A DNA stretch of 64,000 nucleotides from Metamycoplasma hyosynoviae (GCF_004365165.1 NZ_SOCH01000004.1:1-64000); one strand, 5' to 3'. Counted from the stretch's first letter, positions 21,826-33,153 are shown. Made by a program: numbers and translations. Notes: a model not told the origin generated them from the sequence alone.

Positions 21826-21987
21826 TTATTTAATAACAAGTCCGGTAGCATTAAGAATGTAAATTATAAATGTTATAAGAATAGCTAGTAGGAAAGCTCC
21901 AAAAACAGAAAATACAATTATTTTTTTAATTTTAGCTTTACGCATAAATTTTTGTGCAGTTTTTAAATCAAATTCATTATCAATAAT
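21826..21987 (-). CDS. Small single-span membrane protein
   Basis: A short frame follows the second permease. It reads ...DNEFDLKTAQKFMRKAKIKKIIVFSVFGAFLLAILI..., ending NATGLVIK, which is a basic segment followed by one clear membrane helix. The first ATG (21945) gives only 39 aa and has no ribosome-binding site. A GGAG lies about 9 nt before an in-frame ATT at 21987, giving 53 aa, so a non-ATG start is plausible. Its position at the end of the transporter unit suggests an accessory membrane subunit. The function is unknown. Confidence 0.5.
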   Translation of the reverse strand: MIDNEFDLKTAQKFMRKAKIKKIIVFSVFGAFLLAILITFIIYILNATGLVIK

Positions 21988-22011
21988 TTTGTTTTTCTCC
22001 GAATTTTATTT

Positions 22012-23013
22012 CTATCCTTTTGTAGCTCTACCTTGACGAGATATAGCATCCATAATTTTCTTACGCATTGAGAAGTATACAATAAACATAGGTAGCAATG
22101 CTAGAACAGTAGCAGCCATTCTGACAGGAAGTGTTATTCTAGGTTCGCTTGAACCATCAATTTCAACTTTACCTGTTTCTGCTAATCATATGTTAATAAC
22201 TGTATAAGTACCTGGTGTTGATTTACCTAGAATTAGAAGCGCTCATGTATATGAGTTTCATGAAGTAAGTCCTGTTAAAATTGCAACAGTTCAAGTTGTT
22301 GATTTAACCAAAGGCATTGCAATTTTAGTAAAGAATTTAACTCCACCAGCACCATCAATTAGAGACGATTCTTTAACTGAATCAGGAATAGCTTCAAATG
22401 CATTCCGATACATAAACCCTGAAAATACCGAAGCAATGAAAGGTACAATAATACCAAATACTCTCGCAGAAAATCCACTATGCAAATTTAATTTAACAAT
22501 AATTTGGTATTGTCCTGACATAAGTGCTACTTCTGGAAGCACCAATAATGATAGAAATAGCACTCATGAAACTGATTTGAATTTTCATTTTTTAATTGCA
22601 AATGCATATCCAAAGGTCATTGAAAAAGCAATTCTTAATACCACAGAAAAAGAGGTGATAATAGCAGTGAATACTATTGCTTTAAAATATCCTTCTTCCA
22701 TTGCATATTTTAAGTTTTCTCAGTGTCATTCAAAGGTTTTTAGAAGTCCTGAATTATCATATTTTCTTGGATATCATAAGAAAACATCAGGTTTGTTAAT
22801 TCATTCTTTGTCAACTAGGGCCTGACTTAACATAAAGTAGAATGGGAAAACAATCATTATCCCAAAAAATGTCAATATAAATATTTTAAATGTTCAAGTA
22901 AGAATAATAGAAGCTGGGTTTGAGACCTCAATAGGTCTCATCATTTCTTCTTGTCTAGACTTTAAAGTACGTTTTTGATTCCAGTGACGAAGTTTCAATC
23001 TTCCGAGCAACAT
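22012..23013 (-). CDS. ABC transporter permease, second (MalG/UgpE-like)
   Basis: This is a 333-aa integral membrane protein of the binding-protein-dependent carbohydrate class. It has about six hydrophobic segments and the cytoplasmic EAA loop AIPDSVKESSLIDGAGGVKFF...AMPL, which contacts the ATPase. UGA encodes several Trp residues (for example EWHWENLKYA). Its start at ATG 23013 overlaps the end of the upstream permease by 59 nt and has its own AGGAG, typical of coupled permease pairs. It ends GRATKG just before a small membrane-protein frame. Confidence 0.88.
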
Positions 23014-24013
23014 TTTTTTCTCCTAATTTTATTGACATTTTGTAAATTACAGTAACTAATCTTCTTAATGAAAATGACAACGTAACACCAATAACGAATA
23101 GAATAACAGAAGCAGCTCCTGCTACACCATAAATTGAATTTGAAGTGTAGTAGTAAACCAATAGCATTAGAGTTGAAGCACCATTACTTAATGCATCATC
23201 AGCACTATTACTATATAGAGCTAGTGGGAATACTTTAATTCCATTAATTAACCCAATAGTAATTAGAAATGATATTGTTCTTTTAATAGAAGGAAGAGTA
23301 ATTGTAAAGAATTGTCTACGTTTACTTGCTCCATCAATAGCAGCTGATTTATATAGTTGTTGATCAACTGATAACATTGCTGTTGTAAGAATAAGAATTT
23401 GGAAAGCTAGATTTCCCCATACTCCTCTAATCAAAAGAACGATGAATGGATTTCACGACATGGTTTCACCACTGTATAGAAATCTTACGTCTTCACTTAC
23501 TAATTTTAATTTCTTTAGAACAATATTAATAAGTCCAGAAACTTTCATTAATCCACCAGTTCCACCAGCATTTGCGAACATAAATGCAAATGACATAGAT
23601 ACAGCTACTGCTGATGTAACATAAGGCAAGAAGAATACAGTTTGTCAAAAACTTCTAGCTCATCTTTTTACAACTGTTGTTATTGCAACACTAATAATAA
23701 TTGAAATTGATAAACTCAATGGAAGTGCTAGTAGTGAATACAATATTGAGTTATAAATTGCTCTAGTAAAACGAGGAGTTCTTAAAAGATTCGTAAAGTT
23801 TTCGTGTGTTAATTCTATTCCACCATATTCAGTTGTAACTACTGAATTGATTATAACTAATAAGAATGGTATTAATACAAACATCATCATCAAAATAAAT
23901 GATGGAAGTATTAAAAGCATTGGCTTTCAAAATGGTGTTTTTTGGTTAAGTATTGTTAGCGAATCACCGATGTTTTTAACTCTATATTTTTTTATAAAAT
24001 AAAGGTTTTTCAT
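22955..24013 (-). CDS. ABC transporter permease, first (MalF/UgpA-like)
   Basis: This 352-aa inner-membrane permease starts one base after the ATPase stop codon (ATG 24013). Hydrophobic helices begin near residue 35 (MLLILPSFILMMMFVLIPFLL). The EAA loop reads YKSAAIDGASKRRQFFTITLP, with the conserved AA and DGA. It pairs with the overlapping second permease to form the transmembrane channel. Several Trp are UGA-coded. The family points to sugars or glycerol-phosphate-like substrates; the neighbouring nuclease hints at nucleic-acid breakdown products instead. Confidence 0.88.
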
Positions 24014-24014
24014 T

Positions 24015-25982
24015 CTAGTTAACTCTTTCAGTTGTTTCTGGGTCAAATAGATGAATATCAGTGATATCTTTTATTGATAATTTAATTTTTTCGCCAAGGT
24101 CATAGTGATGTTTTTTGGTTAGATAAACGTTTGCAAGCATATTTATGTTTTCAATAAATAATTGTGCTTGGATTTCTTTACCAAGATATTCAACTACCTT
24201 GACAATTCCGGTGAAGTTTCCGGTTGATGATTCTTTGAATGATTCTCCACGTAATCCGACATGAATTAATGACTTGGTATAGTCTTTAGGAACATCAGCT
24301 ATTTCAATTCCATCTACAACAATTTTTTTAGCTTTTATTTGTGCTTCAAAAATAGTCATTTCAGGCATACCTAAGAATTTAGCAACAAATTCATTTTTTG
24401 GAGTTCTGTAAAGTTCCATAGGAGAACCTATTTGTTGTACTTTAGCAGTTGACATACATACGATTTTGTCACTAATTGACATAGCTTCTTCTTGATCGTG
24501 GGTAACAAAAACTGTTGTTATACCAAGCTCTTGTTGAATGGCTCTTATTCACTTACGAGTTGAAATACGTAATTTCGCATCTAAGTTAGACAATGGTTCG
24601 TCTAACAATAAAATTTTTGGTTTTTTAACAATAGCACGGGCAATAGCCACACGTTGTTGTTGTCCTCCTGAAAGTTGAGTTGGACGTTTACTTAAGTTTT
24701 TGGTAATGTCAACTCTTTTAGCAACTTCAAGAATGTCTTTAACCATAGCTTGTTCTATAGTAAGTACATCTTTAGAAAGCACTTCAATTTCAGATTGTAA
24801 ATCAGAAGGCAATAGATTTATTAAATTATTAACTTTTTTATTAAATGATCCACGAAGGATGTTGTTAGCAGTGAATATTTCATCGAATACTTTTAATAAA
24901 GTTTCTTTATATTCTAAACTAGTTCTTTTTTCAGTTTCTTTTAATCTAATCTTTAAGTTTTTAATATCTTCATTTAGTGAACTTTGTTTTTTAGCAGCAT
25001 AAGCTATTTTATATTCTTTAGCAGCTTCAATAATATTGTTTTGACAAACTTGCTTTAATGATTGATATTCAACTTCATATTTATCTAAAACTTGTTTGAT
25101 TTTAGCTTTTAGACTTGCTTTTTCTTCTTTAATTAAAGCACTAAATTTAGCTTTAACTTCTTTTATTTTAGCAGTTTCATTAGCAAAATCTTGTTGTTTT
25201 GAACGTAGAATATCAATTTGTCTTAATAATTTACCAATTTCTTCTTTTTGTTCAAATAGTAGTTTTGATTTAACACCAAAAGAGTCTCTTTTTAGATGTT
25301 TAACTTCTTTTAAAGCGGCTTTGGAAAGGTTGGTAAGTTTTGCGATTTTAGTAGTTTTTGCTAAATTAAGTTTATTAAGTTGTTGTTCACAAATGTCAGA
25401 TAGTTGTGATTGAAGTTCAACAATATGTTTTCTAGTTTCTTTAGGATTGTCGATACTGTAATAACATTTTGTTTCAATATCTTTACGAATTTCTTCACTC
25501 ACATTGTAATGTTTAAAAATTAAATCAAAGATTTTTTGTTCTGCTAACTTTGTTTTTTCTCTTGTTTCTTGTTTTCAATGTTCATCATTAGTTAATGGAT
25601 ATGCAATATTTTCATATACTGTCATATGAGGATATAAAGCATAGTTTTGAAAAACAAGACCAAGTTCTCTTTGTTGAGGAGAATATTTTGTAACATCTAT
25701 TCCAGAGAAAAAGATTTTTCCGCTAGTAGGTCTCAGTAATCCAGAAATAGCATTTAAAGTTGTAGTTTTTCCAGATCCTGAAGGACCAAGTAGTGTTACG
25801 AGTTCTCCTTTTTGAATTTGAAATGAAGCATTATCCACGGCAACTGCATCACCAAAGTCAATTACCAAATCTTTTATTTCAATGGCAGGCACGCTCTTTG
25901 ACTTTTCGTAACGCATTTTTGAAAAACCATGAATTTCTTCTTGATCCAAATCCATTCTATTTTTCTTGTTTTTTTCAGTCAT
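24015..25982 (-). CDS. ABC transporter ATPase with large coiled-coil insertion (MsmK/UgpC-like)
   Basis: This 655-aa ATPase energises the adjacent permeases. The N-terminal half of the ABC domain has Walker [10 protein letters not shown] and the Q-loop [22 protein letters not shown] Lys/Glu-rich, helical insertion of about 300 residues (roughly 136-430) follows. The domain then resumes with the signature LSGGQQQR (437-444), Walker B ILLLDEP and the switch [11 protein letters not shown]-terminal TOBE-like domain follows, as in MalK/UgpC proteins. Ordinary relatives are 350-380 aa. Long insertions at this point are known in some mycoplasma UgpC homologues. There is no strong ribosome-binding site at ATG 25982. 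Confidence 0.9.
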
Positions 25983-26046
25983 ATTATTAATTTATTTATC
26001 TCTTTTTTTAAATTTCAAAATCAATTAGCAATTAAAAATAAACTTT

Positions 26047-27054
26047 TTAATTTCCATGTTTTTTTATAAATCTAAAAATATTGTCAGTTTTATTATCAGG
26101 ATTAATACTATATTTTGGTGATAATATGTATTCACCTTGTCCGGCCATATCTCCATGTTCTTTATAAAGTTTAGCTAGATCATATACAGTATTAATTTTG
26201 ACATTGTGTTCTTTTTTTAGAGCTACAACTTCTGGTTCAGTTGTACTATAAAAACCTCTTTTTTGTTCTAGACCTTCATTGTATGCATAAGCTAAGTATG
26301 GTAGTAATAATGCTAATATAGAATCTTTTTTTCCATTTGCAAGATAACCGTTTTCAAATACTTTTCTTTGGTCTTGAATTCTTGGTAAAGTGTAACCACC
26401 AGCTAACATTTCGCAAGCAAAGTTTCTTTGATATTTTTCTCCAAAAAATAGTGATGCAACTTTTCTATTATAAGAAGTTACTGATCAACTATCAGAAACA
26501 AGTCTTACCTTTGAACCAACGGGAATAAGTTTTTCAGCATATTTATGGTCAAGTTCAGCAAAAGCTTTTTCAACTTTATCTATTGCTTTATTTTCAGGAG
26601 CATGTTCTTCTAATGTGTCAATTGTTGAAATTCTGACTTTATAGGTTTTACCCACTTCAATACTACTATCAACAGCACCTGTTACACTAAAAGGTTTAGT
26701 TAAAGCTTTAATTTCAAGTGTGTCACCATCAGTTATCCTTTCAACAGTAGCATCTACATAACTGAATCATTCTCAATATGTAAATTTCTTTTCTACAGTA
26801 ACTGGAGGATCTAGAGGGTTTTGTGGATTTTCGGTTAATATTCCGCCCACTACACTTTGATCAAATACTTCTCCTATATTTTTATAATTTTGAAATTGAA
26901 CAGCATACCCTTTTTTAGAATAATCTGCATTTGATATTGACTTATGATCATATCCACATGATTTAGATACTAAAATCAATGGAATTAATGAAGACATAGC
27001 TAAAATAGGTGATATTGAAAATTTCAATATTTTTTTATTAAATTTATTATTCAT
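26047..27054 (-). CDS. Thermonuclease-family lipoprotein (membrane nuclease)
   Basis: This 335-aa lipoprotein has the box LVSKSC (Cys33). The nuclease domain shows the SNase pattern: VERITDGDTLEI (Ca-binding Asp), VRISTIDTLEEH (Arg, Asp and Glu of the active site), and SVTSYNRKVASLFF, whose Arg corresponds to the second catalytic arginine. The region ends with CEMLAGGYTLP, typical of the fold. It probably degrades host nucleic acids at the cell surface, like MnuA or Mhp379. It sits between a P68-type lipoprotein gene (34 nt upstream) and the ABC ATPase gene (64 nt downstream), implying linked digestion and uptake. Confidence 0.85.
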
Positions 27055-27088
27055 AATAACTAGTTTTAATTTATTAAAAATAATATTT

Positions 27089-29176
27089 TTATATTAAGCC
27101 TTGATTTACTTCTTCAAGGAATTTTTCAAATGTTTTACCAGATGAGGCATTAACAGCTTGTCTTGCTGCTGTACCTAAGTTATCACGTACTAATGCTGAT
27201 TTGAAAGCAGGAACGTCATCTACTAATTTATATGTTGCAGATTCGCTAATTGATTTCTTAAAGTTTTCAAAAGCAATTTTTTGCGCATCATTAAGTTTGA
27301 ATTTTTTATCTTTTTCAAGTTGTTCAGGAGTATAACTCAAAAATTCAGAGGTTGGAGTAATATAACTTCCTGCTTTATTGAAATCTTCAACCGGTGTTGT
27401 TCCATCACTTCTTTTCGTATAGAATCATTTAACAAATAATTTTGTTGCTTTGTCTTCTTCATCATTTGCATGAATTAATACTAAAGAAGGCCCTTGTGTA
27501 AATATAGCAGCTGTTTCATTTGCTTTATCAAAAGCATAGTGGGGATTTGAAATTCAAGTAGCTTCACTTTTTTGTAATGTATTTTGATTATCTGCTTTTG
27601 CGAATTCAAATTCTGTACTTTCAAATGCAAAAAAGTCATATTCGTTATTTTTAAAAATTTGTCCTAAATGTTTTGCTTTTGGAACAATATGTGTCTTTTT
27701 ATTATTATCTGTGAAAATAACATTTGAACCTTGAACAGATAAATTGCTAGAACTAACTAAAAAACTTTTATCAGCTAATCCAGAAATAGCATTGTCTGAA
27801 TTTTGATCTTTAGATTTATAGTCATATTTTCCTGCTTCTTTTTCATTTGTTGAACTAAAAATTTTGTTAGTATGACCATTAGTTGTGTCAAATTTAAACA
27901 ATATACCTGCTTCTGGATTTTTACCATTTAGTTGTACAATTGTGCTAACTTTTTCAATATCTTTAGTATTTAAAGTTCCTTTGTATTTAACAATTTTATC
28001 GTTTTCACCAAAGTATGTTTTACTGTACCCAGCAGTTGATCCATAACTTATTCCTAGCAAGTGATTTTTTAAGTGATCCGAACCATATTGGCCACCACCA
28101 CCAACTCATAATGCTTTTGAATTTATAGCATGCAATAATTTTTCAATTATTTTTTTGAATAATTTATGTTCTTCACTATTTTTGTTAAATCTAAAACTTT
28201 CAAAATCATATCCACCTGTTGCAATTATTTTTTTTGCAGTTGAATCAGGCTTATAAGAAATATAGTTCTTTTTGATATCACTTTTGGTAATAGATGAAGT
28301 CATTAAATTAACTGCAGATGGAAATGAATCTATACCAATTATGTAAGCTGAGGCATTTGGTTCATATATGCTTTTTGCAAGTATTGAAAAATCGATTAAA
28401 GAAGCATATGTATCAAACATATCATCAGTTAATTTTAATTTTTTAATTACATCTAAAACTGATTGTTTGATATCTGATTTAACAACTCATTTCTTTTTAA
28501 AATCAGCAAAATCTTTTTCTTGTGATTTGTTATATGCATCAATATAACTATCAATGTTGCTGTGAGTTCCATCTAGTTGAGCACCTTTTTCTTTAAGGTC
28601 ACTTAAAATCTTACCTATAACAATTTTGTTAACAGAACCCATTTCACTTGAACGGCCAAGAGGAACTACTCATTTTTCCTTTTTGGTGTTGAAAGCAATA
28701 TTATCATTTATAGTTTTGAATGAAGATGCAAGTCCAAAACTTTCATAATCTGCTTCATCCATAGCCAAGTTCATTTTTCATTCTGCAAGCAAAGCGGCAG
28801 CAGAAGGATAGTTAACAAAAATATTGAAAAGTTCGGTTTTATCTTTTGATGTTAACTTTAATCTTAATGTGCTAGTTGAATAACCATTAGGGTTAGCTAC
28901 AACTTCTAAAGGCATATAACCTTCAGCTTTTTTATTTGTACCTTCTCATATATCTTTATTAGAGTTGTAGCCAATTCATTTATTATATTCATTAACTTTA
29001 TCAATTAGCCCTTTACCCTGATTACCAGTTAATGAAAACCCTGTTGAAATAACTATTTTACCATCATTTCTTTGGTCAAAAGGTTTTTTGGTACAAGAAA
29101 TCAATGTAGGTGACATACTTGCAATTGCACCTAGTGATGTCAATGACGCAATGGTAAATAACTTATTTTTTTTCAT
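27089..29176 (-). CDS. P68-type surface lipoprotein, putative solute-binding protein
   Basis: This 695-aa lipoprotein has the box LISC (Cys28). The mature start KIVISTGFSLTGNQGKGLIDKVNEYN and later segments (FVNYPSAAALLAEWKMNLAM, VVPLGRSSEMGSVNKI, WVGGGGQYGSDHL) match the layout of mycoplasma P68-family and solute-binding lipoproteins. It is the first gene of the nuclease/ABC transporter group and probably captures the substrate. A GAAAGG lies 24 nt upstream of ATG 29176, too far for optimal initiation, so the start is somewhat uncertain. Many UGA-Trp codons are used. Confidence 0.78.
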
Positions 29177-29205
29177 TTTTTGTATTTTTTAGTTTAAATA
29201 CCTTT

Positions 29206-29223
29206 CAATAATGTCCATTATTG
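29206..29223. promoter_or_regulatory. Inverted repeat upstream of the nuclease/ABC operon
   Basis: CAATAATG (29206-29213) and CATTATTG (29216-29223) form an 8-bp perfect inverted repeat with a 2-bp centre, about 30 nt upstream of the first gene of the operon. The spacing suits a dimeric repressor site better than an RNA hairpin. No other gene lies between here and the terminator at 29310-29359. Confidence 0.45.
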
Positions 29224-29309
29224 TTTTATTTTTTAAACAATTTTGTAAAACTAACGAATAGGATTTAATAACAATTTAATAAAATAAGAAATATTAACTA
29301 ACAAAAAAA

Positions 29310-29359
29310 TAAAAAAAATGCAAAAATCTTTGTACTAAAAATAGCTACTCGATTTTTGC
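29310..29359 (-). terminator. Terminator of the tatD-rsmA unit
   Basis: On the minus strand GCAAAAATC (29359-29351) pairs with GATTTTTGC (29328-29320), followed by an ATTTTTTTTATTTTTTT tract. It lies about 180 nt after the rsmA stop; nothing coding is visible in between. Confidence 0.75.
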
Positions 29360-29536
29360 GATTGGATGCTTTTAAAGAAAAACTTATTCCCCAACTTCAT
29401 TTCTTTATTTTTCACATATTATATTTTACCTCAAAAGGCAATCTTTTATTTGTTTAACTAATGCTATTTTGACTTTTCAAAAGCATTTTTAAACAAAGAG
29501 TTGTATTTAAGTCATTAATTTGGAAAATAAAGAGAT

Positions 29537-30310
29537 TTAGTTTGAAAAACTTTTGAATAATTTAATTATCTGTACTACTTCTAGTTCTTCGGAACGAGTT
29601 TTAAAAGTTAAATTATTAGCATTAAAAATTTGGTTTATTTTTTCTAAACTATATTTATTTTTTAAATTATTAAAAAGTGTTTTTCTTTTAAATTGAAAAA
29701 TAGTTTTAGTAAATTCTAAAAAGTTTTTTAAATCAAAATCTAATTGTTTTTTAAATTCTATTTTTATAACAGCAGAATTAACTTTGGGAATAGGGTAAAA
29801 ATTTTCTGCTTTTACTTTTAAAAGCTTTTGACAATTTGCACAAGCTTGTAAAGATACTGCAAGTTTGCCATATTCTTTGGTTTTTGGTATGGCACAAATT
29901 CTATCTGCTACTTCTTCTTGTATTAATAAAACAATCCTTTCAATTTTGAAAATAAATTCCAATAATTTAAAAATTATATCTGATGTAATGTAATAAGGAA
30001 TATTACCTATTACAATTTGATTTTCAAAATCTAAATCTTTTATTTTTAAAAAATCAATGTTTACTATTTTTAAATTTGATGCTTTTAAATTTTCAAGATC
30101 TTCAATTAAGTCTTTATCTATTTCATAAGCTATAACGTTTTTAGCTTCTGAAATAAGATATCTAGTTAAAGCACCTTTGCCAGGCCCTATTTCTATTACA
30201 TTTTTATTGGAACATTGTGCTATATCAACAATTTTTTTGTTAATATTTTCATTTATCAAAAAGTTTTGTCCAAGACTTTTTTTGGGTTTATTTTTAAATA
30301 TATCATTCAT
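29537..30310 (-). CDS. rsmA: 16S rRNA A1518/A1519 N6-dimethyltransferase
   Basis: This 257-aa KsgA-type enzyme dimethylates two adenines in helix 45 of 16S rRNA. It shows the N-terminal KSLGQNFLI, SAM motif VIEIGPGKGALTRYL, motif IV GNIPYYITSDI (NIPY catalytic loop) and YPIPKVNSAVIKI. No UGA occurs in the frame. It starts 12 nt after tatD and they form an operon that ends at the terminator near 29.3 kb. The tatD-rsmA pairing is common in mycoplasmas and other Firmicutes. Confidence 0.96.
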   Translation of the reverse strand: MNDIFKNKPKKSLGQNFLINENINKKIVDIAQCSNKNVIEIGPGKGALTRYLISEAKNVIAYEIDKDLIEDLENLKASNLKIVNIDFLKIKDLDFENQIVIGNIPYYITSDIIFKLLEFIFKIERIVLLIQEEVADRICAIPKTKEYGKLAVSLQACANCQKLLKVKAENFYPIPKVNSAVIKIEFKKQLDFDLKNFLEFTKTIFQFKRKTLFNNLKNKYSLEKINQIFNANNLTFKTRSEELEVVQIIKLFKSFSN

Positions 30311-30322
30311 TTAAATTCAATT

Positions 30323-31090
30323 TTATACTCCAAAAACTTTTTTGACATTTTGTTTGATTTGTTCAACTAGTTTTTCTTCTAGTATATTTCTACTTGCAGC
30401 AACATATTTGTAAATATATTCAACATAAGGACTTATATTAGGTTTACCGCGTAGAGGGGCTGGTGCTAAATAAGGAGTATCAGTTTCAAAAAACATACGG
30501 TCAAGTGGAATTAATTTATTAGCTTCTTGCAAACTTTTTGCATTTTTAAAAGTAACTACACCTGAAAATGAAAAATAAAAGTTTGGATGTTTTAAACATT
30601 TCTTAGTAAATTCTGCATCACCACTATATGAATGAAATACAAACTTAAGGTTTTGATATTTTTTGTTGCTTATGATACTATAAGCATCTTCTAATGCATC
30701 ACGTATATGTAAAATAGCTACTAAATTATATTTTTGTGCTACTTCAAGTTGTGAGGTAAAACTTTCAAATTGAACTTCTTTTGAAGGATTATCATTATAA
30801 TGATAATCCAAACCAATTTCACCAATACCAATTACATCTTTTGTAATTATTGATTCTAAAAACTTTCCATCTTGTTTGCCTTTAGCTAAACTAGGGTGAA
30901 TGCCGATTACAGGAAATAAATAATCTTCTTTTTTACAAAGTTCAAGAAGTTCCACACAATCTTCTTCAGAAGTTCCATTTACAAACATATATTGCATATT
31001 TTGTGCTTTTCACTTTTTTACTTCTGTGTGTGGATCTTCATAATATTCTTTGAATGGATGTGTGTGAATATCAATATATTCAAGTTTCAT
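30323..31090 (-). CDS. tatD: TatD-family metal-dependent deoxyribonuclease
   Basis: This 255-aa TIM-barrel hydrolase carries the metal-binding motifs of the family: DIHTHPF at the N terminus, IGEIGLDYHY, HIRDA, FHSYSG and FFETDTPYLAP. One UGA-Trp (KKWKAQ) lies near the N terminus, and the true start is ATG 31090, with AAGGAAA upstream. Likely roles are 3'-5' DNase activity or D-amino acyl hydrolysis in DNA or protein quality control. It is the first gene of the unit with rsmA. Confidence 0.93.
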
Positions 31091-31173
31091 ATTTATTTTC
31101 CTTTCTTTTCGCTTTTTTTTAAACCAAGCTTAATTTTGCACTATTTTATGTTTAAAAAGGCGAAAAATCACTT

Positions 31174-31204
31174 ATTATAAACAATTTTAATTAGAAAAAG
31201 TCAA
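31174..31204 (-). promoter_or_regulatory. Promoter of tatD-rsmA
   Basis: On the minus strand TTGACT (31204-31199) and TATAAT (31179-31174) are spaced by 19 bases, about 85 nt before the tatD start codon. It diverges from the permease promoter to the right. Confidence 0.5.
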
Positions 31205-31264
31205 GTTTTAATTGAACAAGGTCAGTTTGAATTTTGAATTGCTTTTTCAATATTAAAATTTTAT

Positions 31265-31320
31265 TATAATTATTAGGATATATTTTTTAAATATATCACT
31301 TTTAAATATATATATTTAAA
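31265..31320 (+). promoter_or_regulatory. Promoter with two palindromes before the APC permease
   Basis: TATAAT at 31265-31270 is followed at once by a 9-bp inverted repeat with a 3-nt loop (GATATATTT at 31277-31285, AAATATATC at 31289-31297). A 20-bp perfect palindrome of A/T only follows (31301-31320, TTTAAATATA and its complement). GAAAGGA precedes the ATG at 31346. The repeats could be operators or leader hairpins. Confidence 0.5.
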
Positions 31321-31345
31321 TTTAATTTTTTTTGAAAGGAAAAAA

Positions 31346-33046
31346 ATGAGCGACGAAAAATTAGTTGTTACTAGTAGTACGCCTAAGAAAATTAGTTTCT
31401 TCTCTGCTATAATTTTCGTTTTAGGTGCAACTATCGGTGCTGGAATTTTTCTTAGGGCTAAGACCGTTCTACAAAACTCAGGGCTAAACATAGTTTGAGC
31501 TATTATTGTTTGATTAATCGCTGGGTTTGCTGTTGTATGTATGGCTCTTGGACTAATAGAAGTAGCATCAGGACGTAACGACAATTTAGGTATGATCGGG
31601 TGAGCAAAAGCCTTTAACACTTTGAAAATTTACAAAGCTGTTAAATTCTTTATGACTTATCTATATCTACCATTTACATACTTCTTCATGCCATACTATG
31701 TTATAGTACAATTCCAAGATGGTTTGAGCGCATTTGGTGCTTCAACAGGTTTTGGAAAAGCTAAAGCCTATGGTGCATGAATGTACCTATTACTAGGTGT
31801 ATTAATGACAGTATGAATGGTATTTTCAGCTGGTATTTCATCACGTGCTGGAAACATTCAAAACTGAATCGTTACTGCCTTTAAATTTGTACCATTGGTA
31901 GGTATAACTCTTATTGGTTTTATTTTCGCTGGAAAATACGGTATCAAATACGAATCAGTTAAAATTAGCGAAATTATTTTGGACAAAAAAACAGATTCAT
32001 TCTTAGGAATATCACCATTCCTTCTAGTATTTGGCTCACTAGGCGGAATCTTCTTTGCATTTGATGGTTTCTATGTAACTGCTGGTATTCAATCAGAAAT
32101 GAAACATCCAGAAAAAACTCCTGCTGCTTTAACAATCGGTCTTCTAAGTATGACTGCAATCTACATTACAGTAGCAACAGCTATGACCTTAGGTGCTGGT
32201 AATATTGGTGCTAAAACTGAAAAAATAGGTGATTTCTATTCATTTGGTGACAAGTTAAAAGAATTAGGACACGGATGAGCATTCGGATTAATTAACATTT
32301 GCATTTCAGTTGGTATCATTGGAATTCTAAACGGATTTACAATGTGAGCAACAAGATGAGTAGAAGATCTAATTAAAGAAGGTGAAATTTGAGTACCTGC
32401 TTCTGTATATAAATACATGAAGAACTCAAAAATGCCTATAGTTGGTGCAATATTTGTACTATCCCTATCACTACCATTCATTGTGATCTTAACAATTATT
32501 GGTGCTTATGGATATCATGATAGCTGAGGTCTAGGCGATGATTACGGTGCTAGAGTTTCAAACCTTCTAACATTTTCAGACTTAATGGCTGACTGAATGG
32601 CTATTTTCTCATTTGGATTTATAGCTCTTTCTATTGTTGGTGCACTACAAAACAGAAAGAAACACTTTATAGCAGTTACTGAAAACAAACATACAAAATG
32701 AGCTGGAATAACAGCTGTTGTTATTGTTGCTACAGTAATGATCTTTAAAGCATTAGATCCATTCTTTAGCTTATTCATTAATATTGGTAAGGCTCAAACT
32801 CAATGAGATGATCCTGAACTTAAACTAAAAGACGCAATAGTAGGTAATGGTGTGGCTTCAGCATTATTTATCATATATTGCATTGTTTCATTCTGTGGAG
32901 CTCCTATTGAAAGAATAATTGCTGAAAAAAGAGAAGCTAAACTAGAAGCTAAACTAAAAGTAAACCCAACAGATGAAAACTTATTAATTAGCAAAGAATT
33001 AAACGACATAGTTCTAAAAACCTTTAGAGAAGCTCGTGTAAATTAA
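31346..33046 (+). CDS. APC-superfamily amino-acid permease
   Basis: This 566-aa polytopic protein has about twelve hydrophobic segments. The first helix carries the APC glycine motif FVLGATIGAGIFL, and LGGIFFAFDGFYVTAG lies in the middle. There are many UGA-Trp codons. The C-terminal tail is hydrophilic, helical and Lys/Glu-rich (EKREAKLEAKLKVN). Because arcB and arcC are nearby, an arginine/ornithine exchanger is attractive, but the gene is 25 kb away and sequence alone does not prove the substrate. It is monocistronic, with its own promoter and terminator. Confidence 0.88.
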
Positions 33047-33065
33047 TTTCAATTTCATTTATTCT

Positions 33066-33103
33066 AAAAATAACTCCAGTTTAATCGCTGGGGTTATTTT
33101 TTT
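33066..33103 (+). terminator. Terminator after the APC permease
   Basis: AATAACTCCAG pairs with CTGGGGTTATT (one G-T wobble) around an 8-nt loop, followed by T7, 20 nt after the stop codon. Confidence 0.9.
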
Positions 33104-33153
33104 ACTATTAATGTCTAAAGTTTTTTTATTCTTATTTATTTTGCTTATCTTAT

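Noticed and set aside
29360..29536. Possible small RNA or tRNA in the gap after rsmA.
   Set aside because: No cloverleaf, CCA end or conserved RNA fold could be found by eye. Only the terminator hairpin is supported.
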